64,000 nucleotides of DNA from Prinsepia uniflora (taxonomy: Eukaryota; Streptophyta; Magnoliopsida; Rosales; Rosaceae): the NCBI GenBank assembly GCA_032719365.1, contig CM064870.1, positions 43,928,194-43,992,193 on the forward strand. Direction: 5' to 3'. Position numbers and translations under genes: made by a program. Under the pieces are notes generated by a model. It had not been told where the DNA came from. It ran no database searches and saw only the letters and a program-made list of their open reading frames with translations. This document shows positions 25,868 to 38,040 of the stretch, piece after piece; position 1 is the stretch's first letter; each line of letters starts with the position of its first letter.

Positions 25868-25952
25868 CACGTGCAACTTCCTAGTGGGTCACCCATCTTG
25901 GGATTGTACCAGCCCATATTCACTTAACTTTGGAGTTCCCATGGAATCCAAA
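25868..25952 (-). other. 5S-rRNA-like domain in the right Cassandra LTR
   Basis: On the minus strand the order is ggattccatgggaactcc, aagttaagtg, then aagatgggtgaccc and aggaagtt. These correspond to blocks of plant 5S rRNA (GGATCCCATCAGAACTCC, AGTTAAGCG, AGGATGGGTGACC, GGGAAGT). Several conserved positions differ, so it is a captured promoter-like domain rather than a 5S gene. Confidence 0.85.
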
Positions 25953-26931
25953 GTCAGTGAGCTCCCAAAAGGCCTCATGTTCATATAAGGCACTTCACCT
26001 TTCTCTCCCCGAGAGATGTGGGATTTTTCACCGTTCTACGCAAGTCACGAGTCTTATAAAATGTGTATGTGATGGCCTACCAGTAGCGCACTTGTGATGT
26101 GATGATTGATATGATGTTTGTTGTGGTGCATCTAATGATTGATGTGGTGCTTGTGCATTGGTGATAATTTTATTGTGTGTGAATTCTATGGTAATGCTCA
26201 AGATGCGTGTTAGTGAATCTCGAACGTCGAGCTGGGCGCCGGTTCCCAAGTGAGTTTGTGGTGTACCTGCTAGTGGGGCAGTGGTTTCATATTTGACATT
26301 GTGATGATGGGTTTGGTTCTGTGTAATTACTATGCTAGCCATGTGGGGATTTACGTGATGTGAAATTGTATATGAATGATTGCATTGACTTATTGGTCAT
26401 TTTGATGGTTTCTTGCGGTTTTCAATTTGAGAACTAGTTCACGTATTTCGGGGATATGGAATGTGTTTTGTTTTAATTGAAGTGAATGGGTTTTGAAATG
26501 GGTTTTCACATGCATGCATGGTTTTGGAAAACAGAGGATAAAAGAATGGATGTTTTCAAAGTGTGTTTTTAAACTATTTCTTTTGTCCACTCACACGTTT
26601 TCTTAGTTTTGTAACCCCTCCAAGGCCGCTGCATGGACATCGAGACTCGTGAGGCAGAGGCATGAACGGGCGAGTTTGTGTTGATCCCTTGTCTAATAAC
26701 GTTTGTTTCAGACAGGAGCAAGACCCGAGTGTATCGTTCTTGTGTTTTTGGGTTTGGTCCTGTCAACGAGAATCGAGACTGCTTACAAAGCGGAGACATG
26801 AGTTCACACTTAAGCAGGTATCCTCTGTCTAGCAGAGTTTTGAGGATACATTTGGGCTTTTGGGTCACCTATTAGACGGGAGCATGGCCCAGATATGGTT
26901 TATTTCATGTTTTCGATGTCGGGTCATATCA

Positions 26932-28017
26932 CATAGTGTTACCTTGACAAAATAAAACACAAAAATAAAATGATCAATTATACTAAGATGATTAGAACGG
27001 AGTCTAGGCCCACATTGATAACACTTGTATGTGATAATGATGTTTGAAGACTTGTATGTGCATATAAGGAAAATTTGCTCAAACTAGAATGTTATACACA
27101 GTGTTGTTACCTTGACAAAAGAAAACACAAAAAAATAAATGATTAGAGAACAATGTTTTTGAATATCTCGAAAGGTAATAAAGTTTGAGTTTGAGTTAAG
27201 TCCCTTATACTTGTGAAATCGGAGACAAGGAAGAATTGAAGTCCTAAACTTGAAGATTTCGGCCTTTGTCCTATTTGCAAAGCTCAAAGATGATTAGAAT
27301 AGAGTCTATTAGAATGGAGTCTAGGCCCACATTGAAAATACTTGGCCTATATCTGAAGAGATGAGCTTGTAACATCGTTGCACTAAAGATGACAAAACTA
27401 TGTTACATTTTGGGAGGCTTTGGTTGAGTCATGGAACGAATTTGAGCACCACTTATCCTATATATTCCATGCCTCTACACCTAACCCCATTACAACCTTC
27501 ATAAAGACCTTGTGATCCTTGAGATAAGTAACCTTTAATTGGTTGAGTTAATCACAAGAGTAAGCTTGTAGTTTTGGTTCATTTGTGCAAGTATGTTTTA
27601 TTTCTTTCTTGAAGTTTTATGTTGTACTTTCACGAAGTGCTTATTTCTGAAATATGTGAGCTATTTGATTGCCTTTCTACTTTATCTCTCACATATACTT
27701 TGAGTACAAACACAACCAACTATATATTGAGGTGAAATAACAATGAATGCATATCCTTGTGAGTTGATTCATACTTGTTTTAAACATGTTGAGATACACA
27801 CATCATTGTTTACTCACTGTCTTACTTGTTGAAATGCTTAGCACATGCTGTTAGTTTTTGAATTCCATACGCTAAAATGCTTTATAAGTGTAAATCTTTG
27901 ACGCCATAATCATAATGATAAAATTTTGAGACAAATGGCTAAAGTGTTTAGTTGTTGCAGAGTCCTAATTTGTGTTAGTATTTGCTAGAGACTAAAAAAG
28001 TCTAAGTGTGGGGTATT
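26932..28017. other. AT-rich remnant with internal duplications, ending in a polypurine-like tract
   Basis: Diverged repeats are visible: tgttaccttgacaaaa with following bases at about 26937 and 27104, and gagtctaggcccacattga at about 27001 and 27317. No coding frame is recognisable. The end (gtctaagtgtggggtatt before tgatagg at 28018) resembles the polypurine tract plus LTR start seen in Athila-like gypsy elements. Confidence 0.35.
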
Positions 28018-28760
28018 TGATAGGAGTATATTTGAGCATGTTTTTAATATCATTTGTGCCATCAATAGGAGAATATGATGTTTATTGTGAAACTTGTGCA
28101 TGATTAGAAAAAAGGAGTCAAAATATATAATATTACAAAAGGAATGACTTGAATTGGAGATGGAACGAAGAAATGACCTTCAGCATGTCATTGGACCCTC
28201 ACAGATGTCACTTGACCTTCATCATGTCATTGGACCATCAACGATGTCATTGGACCTTCAACATGTCACTGGACCCTCACCGATTTCACTGGACCAGACC
28301 ATATCACTGGCCCCTGTGACAGGCCATGTGCCAGGTTGTGTGCCAGCTCTTGTACCTGAACCATGGCATGTGCCTCAAGCATGCCATTGACCATGTCACT
28401 GTCAGGTCTTATGCCAGCCGTGTGCAAGTACATGTACTTGTTTTTTGGGATTGAACTAGCAATTCCTCGATTTTGGCCTCTTTTGTTCTAACGGTTAGGG
28501 GTAAGCTCTGGGTACGGTTTTCGTATAGAATACTCCAATTTCAATCCTATTTATAACCATACAATCAAGGCCCAATTCCAAGGACGTTCAATTCTGACCC
28601 AAACCATGGCCTAATTCGGGTAATAAATGTAAGAAGTTGAGATTCCACCCCAAAACCAATTGGCAATGGGGGGAGTAGCCCAAAATATTATAAGGCACAA
28701 ATTGTAGTTGTGCTTTTCCGATGTGAGACATTTTTCTCACATCTCAACATGCCCCCTCCC
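28018..28760 (+). repeat. Possible LTR start of an old gypsy element, right end not found
   Basis: The sequence tgataggagtatatttgagc follows a purine-rich tract at 28003-28014, as an LTR would. It contains the 39-bp minisatellite at about 28174-28300. I found neither its partner LTR nor its end, so it is a candidate only. Confidence 0.3.
28174..28300. repeat. 39-bp minisatellite, about three diverged units
   Basis: Units follow a pattern of catgtcattggaccctcac, then a gatgtcac(t)tgacctt-like part, and keep an open frame (HVIGPSQMSLD, HVIGPSTMSLD, HVTGPSPISLD). The open frame is short and has no recognised domain. Confidence 0.7.
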
Positions 28761-29670
<910 letters not shown>

Positions 29671-29682
29671 TGTGGAACCTAA

Positions 29683-29892
29683 AATCACCCGAAAATTGTG
29701 GAGCGGCCACGTGTCTCATAATTCCCGAAATGACCAAATTGCCCCTAGTAATAATAAAAATGACTTGTAGACACCTACACATTAAATAATCACCCGAAAA
29801 TTGTGGAGCGGCCACGTGGCTCATAATTCCCGAAATGACCAAATTGCCCCTAGTAATAATAAAAATGACTTGTAGACACCTACACATTAAAT
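29683..29892 (+). repeat. 105-bp tandem duplication in the LTR of element L
   Basis: Units 29683-29787 and 29788-29892 are almost identical. The visible difference is cacgtgtctc in the first against cacgtggctc in the second. Both contain a G-box-like cacgtg. Near identity in an otherwise decayed element suggests the duplication is recent. Confidence 0.93.
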
Positions 29893-30148
29893 AATCTATT
29901 TAGCAGCTAAATACGTTATTTAATCAGATTAAAAGTCTCTGTAATATTAATATTCTCCCCGAGAGTTAATTGTCATTATTCTTAATAACGGACAATTAAT
30001 ATTGGTATTAAATCACAATAATTATCATTATTATCATAATGAGCCATTATTATAATTATTAAATAATATATTGTATTATTAATATATTATTTATTAATTA
30101 CAAATTCAATCGACCAATTAGAACGCTCCGAGGCTCCCAAGGTTTTCC

Positions 30149-30156
30149 TATAAATA
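30149..30156 (+). promoter_or_regulatory. TATA box of element L's LTR promoter
   Basis: tataaata in a GC-flanked context, about 215 bp before the LTR end and roughly 480 bp into the LTR. Confidence 0.6.
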
Positions 30157-30364
30157 GCGGAGCTCATTTTACTTTCTAGATAATTTTGTTCAACGCTACT
30201 TAAGTTCTTGAGATTTCTCTTTCAAAGCTGACTTAAGCATTGGAGCATTCTTGGTCGAACAACCCCCCAGGTCTCGATCATTGAACGAACAATAGCTTAC
30301 TATTTGCTGTTTGCAGGGATCCTTCAATCTTTTGAGTTTAAAGGACCAATTTTGCTTCAACAAC

Positions 30365-30382
30365 TGGTGCTTTCATTTAGAG
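30365..30382 (+). other. Primer-binding-site candidate of element L
   Basis: tggtgctttcatttagag lies two bases after the LTR end. Tat-lineage elements usually show tggtgctttcatt-type sites here. The primer tRNA is not assigned. Confidence 0.5.
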
Positions 30383-31186
30383 CTTGAAGATATTCAAGAA
30401 GAAGCTCTCATGATCGTTCATCGTTCATCTTACTTCGTTCATCATTCATAACATTGTTCGAAGATCTTGAACGTTGTTCATCGTTCGACAACAACTTTCC
30501 ATTCAAGATTCTTTGATTCAGCATGGCTAGGGTTCGTCGATCCATTCGATCAACCTGAGAAGGTGTTTCTGCCTCAACTGCCCAAACGAGGAATGAACTC
30601 ACGTAGAGACCCCGGAGGAACGGCCCACTCGACCTTGAGTGTGTCCATAAAAGCGCCCATGAAGACGCAAGGAAGGATGCCAACCTTCAGCTTCGGAGCG
30701 TTCCCTTCTCCAACAGCTCAAGTACCCAGGCTAGGGGAAGGAACTTGAACCTTACAACAAACAAGCGGGCGGTTGATGGGAGGAGTGTCAAGGCAAAGTT
30801 AGCCCATAGCAAACATGGATCTGCGGGATATCCTGGATGGGTGTCACGACAACTTAAGGAGGAACCCCCATCGACCTCCTCATGACAACTTGGCACAACA
30901 AGTAGAAAGGTTGAGCAGTCAAGTTCAAATTTAGTCAGAGTTCTTGCAGCGACTCCTGGTAGAAAGAACATCATAAGAATCGGAGAGACATTCTACTTCG
31001 CGTGGAAGACAAGAAAATGTCCCAAGGCATCCGGGGAAAGAAACGGTCTGATGCCGAACAATGTCACCTGACACCTCAGTAAGTGACTCCGGTGAGGAAA
31101 GTCATACTTAGAGAGAAAGGAGCCCACAACGCCCAAGGCCATCAGTGCATGAGTGACTTGGAAGTAGGGTCGAAACAATTTCAAGG
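30383..31186 (+). other. Leader and degraded Gag start of element L
   Basis: No long frame is present. An atggctagggttcg start near 30523 meets a stop soon after. The stretch connects the primer site with the first recognisable Gag segment and probably includes the broken N-terminal part of Gag. Confidence 0.4.
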
Positions 31187-32370
31187 GTGGAGTGCTCACA
31201 TGGGAGAGGAAGGGAACGTCAGACCCCACATAAAACCCCAAGACGACCTGCCCATGGCGCAAAGGGGGAGGATGAGGCTTACTCACATGTGCTACCTCTT
31301 AGCGCACCTCATTGTGATGGCGATCTAAAGGACGATCTGCGTCAACAAATTCAACTATCCACACCCTTCGTGAGGGATATCGAGGAGGAGTCATTCCCAC
31401 AAAGGTTCACGACGCCAAACTTCAGTTCGTTCAAAGGAACTTCTGACCCAGTAAAGCATATAGACTACTATCGGGGGGTCATGGTTCCCCATAGACACAA
31501 TGACGCACTCATGTGCAAAGTGTTACAAGCCTCCCTAGAAGGCCAAGACATGACATGGTTCAATTACCTCCCGCAGAGGTCGATTGCTTCTTTTGAGGAG
31601 TTAGCTCTGCATTTGTGAAGGAGTACTCATAACTTCAGACGGTGGAAGTAAAGGATGACCATCTCTTCTCTATCTGAAAGAAAGCGAAAGAGAAAATACA
31701 TTCGGAGCTATTGCGAGGAGAAGTCTCGAATTGTCGACTGTAGCGACCTTGTAGCTGCAATGGCGTTTAAACAAGGGATTCCTACCGACAGCCAGCTCTA
31801 CGGAGACATTGTCATAAGTAATACACGAAGTCTCAAAAAGATGCTCTCTCTAGCAGAGCGACATGTATGCTGGGAGGACGAGAAGAATGCCACCCATGTA
31901 GAGGATCATGGTGGGACGAGCGAGAAGGCCTCCAATAAGGTTGAGTCCCATGGTGAGTTTGTGTCTGGAAAGTCCAACAAGCGCAAAACAAGCCAGCCCT
32001 CCCAAACTCCGGCTATGGGAAAGCCAAATTTGTAGTTATCTTTGCTAGTCCATCAGATCCACAATGAGATAAAATACAAACCCTAGTTCAAGAAGCCATA
32101 GCAGATCAAAGGCGATCAAGAGAATGCCGATAAGATGAAGTGGTGTGTCTACCACGAGTGCTATGGGCATAACATTGGGAAATGCATATTCTTCGAGAGA
32201 TATCTCCGAAATCTCATCAAAAAGGAACATTACACCGTGTATGTCAAAGGGAAGGCCGTGGATCGACCCACTGACAAAGGATCGAAGGAACCTGCAATAA
32301 AGATGATATGCATCAACACAATCATCGCAGAATCAGAGTTGTTGGGAATCACTTCCAAATAGAAGAAAAG
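31187..32370 (+). pseudogene. gag: Gag pseudogene of the Tat-type element L
   Basis: A broken Retrotrans_gag region is recognisable in 31320-31618 (RFTTPNFSSFKGTSDPVKH, WFNYLPQRSIASFEELALHL), continuing after a stop at 31655-32035 (SDLVAAMAFKQGIPTDSQLY). A Tat-type C/H motif (CVYHECYGHNIGKC) is near 32143-32185. In this lineage Gag packages the RNA and the C/H motif binds it. The frame has several stops and shifts, so no functional Gag is made. Element L is the outermost host of solo LTR I and, beyond that, of elements N and M. Lineage is assigned from the Gag pattern and the archaeal-type RNase H downstream. Confidence 0.8.
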
Positions 32371-32399
32371 AAAAATTCGAGATGCACTAGCCGTTTCTC

Positions 32400-35249
32400 A
32401 GGTCTCCCATGTCACCACCGCTGGGATGGCTAACGACCTTGTCGTTGGTTTCTCTTTGAAGGAAAAGGTAGGGCTTGATTGGCCGCCCGATGATGCTATA
32501 GTCGTGTCAATCCAGATTGCACATGCTCAAGTTGATCAAGTTCACATAGATGAAGGAAGCGCAACAAATATCCTAAGCCTAAATTATGTGTGTAACATGG
32601 GGTTGGAAAGCCTCACAATAAAAAGAGCCGTCCCGCTTCGAGGTTTCAATGGGTCAACCAGCATAACCGTAGGCACACTCCAGCTGGACGTACACTCTGA
32701 TCCCGTTGTCACCATACAATGGGATTTTGGGAAGATCATGGCTTCAAAAAATCCTCACGAACAAGTCAAGCCTTTATCAGAAGATTTAATTCCCAATCCC
32801 AAGAGGAGGAATCGGGGAGATCAAGGGCGATCAGGCGATGGCTCGATAGTGCCTCACTTGAGGGCGGAAAGAGATCAAGGAGACTGAGTTTGTTCCCCAA
32901 GTTGGATCATCCATTGGGGGCAAACTTTCTTCTTCGTCTCCTAAATAACAACAGGCCAAGATCCAGACGTTTATGAGGATCCTCCAACTCCAGAAGGATG
33001 TCAGCTGGAGGATGACGTCACCCTCATACAGCTTGACCCTCAATATCCTGAGTGACATGCTCGCATTGGAGCTCGGTTGAGTGATAAGGAAAAGGAAGAA
33101 CTCACTCCTTTCCTGCGTGAGGAAAAAGAAGTTTTTGCTTGGTCACCATCTGACATGTCGGGGATTGATCCTACCATCACTTACCACAAGCTACACGTGA
33201 ATCCAAACCACAAGTCGGTCAAGCAGAAAAGATGCAATTTCTCCCTCGAGAAAATTGTTATCATCCAAGAAGAGATTGACAAGTTACTCATTACTGGATC
33301 CATTGAAGAAGTTCTGCACTCTGAATGGCTAGCAAACGTCGTACTTATCAAGAAGAAGGAAGCAGGACGATGAAGAGTTTGCATTGATTACACCGATCTC
33401 AATCTCGCATGCCTGAAAGATAACTATCCCCTGCCCAGAATAGATCTCTTAGTAGACTCTACTACATACAATGAGCTCCTCAGCTTCCTAGATGCATACT
33501 TGGGCTATAACCAAATTTTCATGCATGAAAAGGACAAAGACAAAACTACCTTCGTCTTCGACCGAGGTGTGTACTGCTACAAGGTCATGTCGTTCGGCCT
33601 CAAGAATGCAGGTGTAACATACTAGAGACTTGTCAATCGGATGTTCAAAGATCTCATCGGCAAGAACATAGAGGTCTATGTGGACGACATCATGGTCAAT
33701 GGTGAAAAGCGAGGGGATCATATCACCAACCTACGAGAGACCTTCAACTTGCTGAAGAAGTACAAAATGAAGCTCAACCCTCTGAAGTGTACTTTCGGGG
33801 TGTCAGAAGGGAAGTTCTCTGGTTACCTTGTGACCTAGCGTGGGATCGAGGAAAATCCAAAGCAAATCAAGGAGATTCTCTAGATGAAGTCCCTATCAAG
33901 TTTGAAAGAGATTCAAAGTCTCACTGGTCTAGCAGTAGCACTGAACAGATTCTTGTCCAAGTCAACTGATCGGTTCCGGCCTTTCTTCCAAGCAGTAAAG
34001 AAGGCATCCATAGATAAGTGGGATGACAGTTACGAATGAGCATTTCAGGATCTCAAGACCTACTTGACGTCCCCACCACAACTGCCAAAACCTAAAGATA
34101 CTGAGGATATGTTCCTTTATCTAGGAGTCTCTGATGTCGCAGTAAGCTCCGCGCTTGTTGGGAAGAGAATGGCATTCAGCTGCCTGTATTCTACACATCT
34201 AAAGCCCTCCTAGATGCTGAGACCCGATACCCGAAGTTTAAAAACTGATTCTGGAATTACTGGTTACCACAAAAAAACTGCGATTGTACTTTCAATCTCA
34301 TCGGGTAATTATCATGACAGAATATCCACTCCGTTCATTACTTCATACACCTGATGTATTGACGCGAGTAATGAAATGGGCTATAGAGTTGAGTTAGCAT
34401 GATTTTCTCTATCGTCCTAGAACAGCCGTCAAAGGCCAAGCCTTAGTATATTTTGTTGTGGAGTTCACACCAGCATCAAAGGAAGGAAGTAATGGCAAAG
34501 AACTTGACAAAGCTCCCCGGGCTGCCAACACTTCAATGTCGCAAGATCAAGGCGGCAATTCCTCTTCTCTGCAACCCTCAACTTCCAATCTCCTATGGAA
34601 GCTCTTCGTTGATGGTTCCTCGAACCAGAAAGGGGCATGAGCGGGGATTGTCCTCATTACTCCTGATGGCTCAATAATGGAGTAAGAGGTATAGTTTGGA
34701 TTCAAAGCCTCTAATAATGAAGTGGAATATGAAGCTTTAATTTTTGGGCTAGCACTCGCCAAGGAGTTGGGAGTCAAAAAACTCATTATTCATTCGGATT
34801 CACATCTGATCACTAACCAATTGATTTGTGAATAAGTTGTGCATGATGCAAGGATGCTCAAATATAACAACAAGGTCCAGGAAGTGCCTGCTTTTTTCTC
34901 GGTCTTCACTTTTCATCAACTTCCACGAACCGAAAATGCAACGCAGATGCGTTGGAAAATCTAGCGTCATCACTTGACTATCGATTCAAGCGCTCAATCC
35001 CGATTGAGTATCTCGAGCAGCGAAGAATTGATGTTAAGGAGATTGAAGTAAGACAAATTGATTCATCTTCGATTTGGCAGGACCCTTTTATCAACTACAT
35101 AAAGCATGGCACATTTCCTGATGAACACTTAGAAGCCCGCAAAATCCAAATGAAGGTTGTGTGATACTATGTTGACAAGGGCCGACTTTTTTGAAAAAGC
35201 TTCACAGGGTCGAACTTGTTATGTTTGAGGCATCCTGAAACATTGAAAG
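32400..35249 (+). pseudogene. pol: Protease-RT-RNase H pseudogene of element L, interrupted at 35250
   Basis: Domains in order: an aspartic-protease remnant near 32550-32640 (VHIDEGSATNILSLNYV, with DEG where DTG or DSG is expected); reverse transcriptase 33300-33840 (CIDYTDLN, YPLPRID, VMSFGLKNAG, and YVDD at 33677-33688); a connection/RNase H region to about 34200; a second, archaeal-type RNase H at about 34596-34680 (WKLFVDGSSNQKGA); and the start of the integrase zinc-binding region up to 35244. Stops interrupt the frame many times (for example after EAGR at 33373 and after KNAGVTY near 33624). The second RNase H is the mark of the Tat/Ogre group. The gene is cut by solo LTR I with duplication gaaag and resumes at 50778. 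Confidence 0.85.
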
Positions 35250-36444
35250 TGTAACGACCTATCCCGAATATCAAGATTGAATATTAATTAATTATGGATT
35301 TAGTATGACTAATCGGGGATTAGTTGAGAGAATTCAGACGGACGGTGTAAAATGATCGTTTTGCACCTAGAGTTAGGTAAAATGTTGACTTTTGACCCTG
35401 GGAGTCAAATTTACAAGGACCAATGACTGTGATGTAGATCTAGACGTCGTGAGTCCGTACACAGGTGGCATATTGAATTCAGACGTCGTATGGGAAAGTT
35501 ATGGTCAGGGGAAGTAAAATTGGACTATTCACATATTTCGTGACAGGACCCGTCCCAAATCCCCTGAGATTAACGTGGGACGTGCCTGCCCTAGTCTGAC
35601 ACGAAGTGTCAGACCAGGGAAAGTTCCGACTCTAGCCCTCACCGGGGCATCTAGAGTACGCCAGGATCGTAGGAGGCGGAGTGTGATGTCTCAGTCTCTG
35701 CTACAACCCGCATCCGCAATCAACCTGAAGGGCATTCAAAAATATCAAAAGTTATGAGTGGACAAAACAAATATTTTAATAAAAATATTTCACACAAAGA
35801 CATTTATGCCCTTCACTGAAAAGCATACATGCATTCGAAAACAATTTATCAAAATATTCACAAAACCATTAGGGCCTTAGCCCAAAACAGTAAATGAAAC
35901 CATATGGGAACTCAGCCCGAAAACCAATCATATAGGACTCAGCCCAAATCACGTCACGTGGGTCTCAGCCTAAAATCATTCTTAGTGAAATACCAAAACA
36001 TAGAATACGGCGACTTCGCCCCAAACCACTTTCCAAAACATAAAACACGGGGTCTCCACCCCCAAATCACTTTCCATGAAATCTCATATGTATACACATA
36101 CATATAACCGATCCTCGGCACTTTTGAGAAAATACCAACTCGAGGCACACAGGCCCTAAGGAACACATCCCCGATATATGTGTCACGATTCATCTCTATA
36201 CTAGTGTGCATACCCAGGAATTCTCCATTTGGGAGGCTCTATCCAACATCCAGGATCTACGACGTCTGGATGGCTATCTCCGGACCCAGTCCGAGACCAT
36301 ATCATAACTCCCACTCCCGGAATATGCTCCCTATGAGGATACTCACTCCGGGTAGTGGATCGTGACTCTCTAGGTCGAAGGCAGGAGGAAACCAATCAAA
36401 TCATGTGGAGGGTTTATACATTTCAAAACACTTTCTTTCACAAC

Positions 36445-36925
36445 TGGGTCTCATACCCGATTCATCTCAACGAGATTCCTTGAATACGATTCAAATCCAT
36501 TTTCACAGGCCTCGGCCTTACTCCACAGTTCAACAGGGTCTCATGCCCAAATTTTCATTTCATAAACCAAACTGGGACTCAAGCCCGATTTCATGATCAA
36601 CAGGGCCTCAAGCCCGATACCACAATAACAGGGCCTCGAGCCCGATTTCACAACTAACGGGGCCTCGAGCCCGATACCATAAATCAACAAGGCTTCGAGC
36701 CCGATTTTATAATCAACGGGGCCTTAAGCCCGATACCACCGTCAACGGGGCCTCAAGCCCGAGATTACAACCAACTGGGCCTCAAGCCTGAATTCGTAAA
36801 CCAACGGGGCCCTCGATCCAATTGTATAACTCAAATGGACATCCAGCCCGATTTCTCATCAAATAAAATGGACTCTAAGTCCGAGGGTTTTCAAATCAAA
36901 TGGGACTCATGCCCGATTTCATATT
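36445..36925. repeat. Minisatellite of stem-forming units in LTR N
   Basis: Ten or more units of about 30 bp alternate gggcctc(a/g)agcccga-type cores with AT-rich linkers. One unit (near 36870) reads ggactctaagtcc, where the third pair is A:T instead of G:C with pairing kept. Confidence 0.88.
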
Positions 36926-37844
36926 TCCAAATCCAAAACCCATTCATTAAACCCTCATTGAAAACCTAGCACGTACAAGCATCTTATAAAACTGAAAATC
37001 TCGAAATACGTGAAAATACGTAAATCCTAGGCTAACACAAACAAATGAACTCATGGCATTACAAAACATGTATTTAAAACATTTATAAACATTTATGCAT
37101 GCATCAGTTTAGAAAGAAAGGTCCACTCACAGACCGTCTGAAGTCGCACCTCGATACGCACGCCATAAGCCTCTCCCCTGTCAATCGTCACCTCCGGGGT
37201 TCCCGAACCTGTCCAAATTAATTTAGAGGGTTACTAACTACTTAAATAACCCCTCACTAAAGCCCCGTAATTTTCCGGGATTTTTAACTATTTTTAAACC
37301 CGATCCTAAACCTTCAGAGAACCCGAACTATATCGAGACGACGTCTAATCGACTCGAAACCAGTCCCAAAATGTTCGTTACATCGAATAGATGAAATTAC
37401 ATGTTGGAACTTTCCCCAAAGGATGGCTCACGCACCCTCAAACACCGCCCAAAGGGGCTGCCCGTGGGAGCCACGTGCCCACTGTAGATCGTTCCTGTCC
37501 TTCGGCCAAGCCGATCTAAATCGGCTAGTCCGGTTCAACCCTGTACAGCTGGTCTAACTGGACGACCGGTCCAGGGCTCTCCTCTCCTCATTTTTCGTCC
37601 ATTTCTTCCCCTTTTGATTCCAATCATCCTAATTCAATCCTAAGAACCTAAATATGGAAGCAAAACACCTAAAAACCTACTAAAACCCACGGGTTCAATT
37701 TGTCCCTCACGGTTCAGTTTGCCCAGTTCTTCCCCAGGGCCTCCTCCACCGTGAACCACCACCAAAACCACCCTAATACCTTCCTAGCAACCTAATAACC
37801 ATCATCCAAACAAGCAAAACCATCCATAATGCCCTAATCAATAA

Positions 37845-38040
37845 TTGAAATCAAAAAACTTAAAACCGAGCACTTACCTCTCTCCACCGTGCACGACGGC
37901 TCAGCCGTCTCCTCGCCGTCCTCAACTTCATCAGCCCATAATTGAAATCAAAAAACTTAAAACCGAGCACTTACCTCTCTCCACCGTGCACGACGGCTCA
38001 GCCGTCTCCTCGCCGTCCTCAACTTCATCAGCCCATCTCT
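37845..38040. repeat. Tandem duplication of about 97 bp in LTR N
   Basis: The block starting aattgaaatcaaaaaactta and ending acttcatcagccca near 37938 is repeated immediately with no visible difference. Identity implies a recent event. Confidence 0.92.

Larger units (their letters stand above)
22150..26030 (-). mobile_element. Cassandra TRIM (5S-rRNA-carrying short LTR element), minus strand, split by solo LTR J
   Basis: Two short LTRs flank about 150 bp of internal DNA. The left (3') LTR is 22150-22265 plus 25501-25644; the right (5') LTR is 25793-26030, about 238 bp. The minus-strand primer site tggtatcagagcc lies next to the right LTR (25776-25789), and a polypurine tract aagggggtggatt lies next to the left LTR. 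Both LTRs hold a 5S-rRNA-like domain in sense on the minus strand. Cassandra elements are non-coding and depend on enzymes made elsewhere. No matching target duplication was found at the two ends, so the edges may have decayed. Confidence 0.88.
20293..26765 (+). mobile_element. Solo LTR H, forward, TSD acgag, host of the Cassandra element
   Basis: It starts tgtaatgtcccag and ends ggtcctgtca, and is flanked by acgag at 20288-20292 and 26766-26770. Own sequence is 20293-22149 plus 26031-26765, about 2592 bp, with no internal region. Landmarks include ggcgcgtggaggcgcgtgg near 21270 and the tgtccactcacacg...cccctcca block near 26585-26622. The rest of the interval is the Cassandra TRIM with LTR J inside it. 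Confidence 0.9.
13721..26931 (+). mobile_element. LTR remnant K, forward, host of the F and H insertions
   Basis: Own sequence is 13721-13936, 19956-20292 and 26771-26931, rejoined across two insertions whose target duplications match (gtatc; acgag). It has the lineage layout: tgcatgcatggctttt...gtccactta...cccttcag near 20165-20278, then gacgggagcatggcc near 26876, ending gggtcatatca at 26931. The LTR start is not recognisable upstream of 13721, so the left boundary is only where the lineage signal begins. It is the oldest layer of this nest, because both other LTR groups interrupt it. Confidence 0.6.
29671..30362 (+). repeat. 5' LTR of the Tat-type gypsy element L (about 692 bp)
   Basis: It starts tgtggaacc and ends tcaaca, immediately before the primer-site-like actggtgctttcattt. 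A plant TATA box, cctataaatagc, is at about 30147-30158. A 105-bp tandem duplication lies at its start. No 3' LTR is present in the window because the element is cut at 51516. Start and end are inferred from the TG...CA rule and the neighbouring primer site. Confidence 0.6.

Noticed and set aside
25868..25952. A possible 5S rRNA gene
   Set aside because: It is too diverged, lies within a TRIM LTR that has a paired copy, and fits Cassandra.
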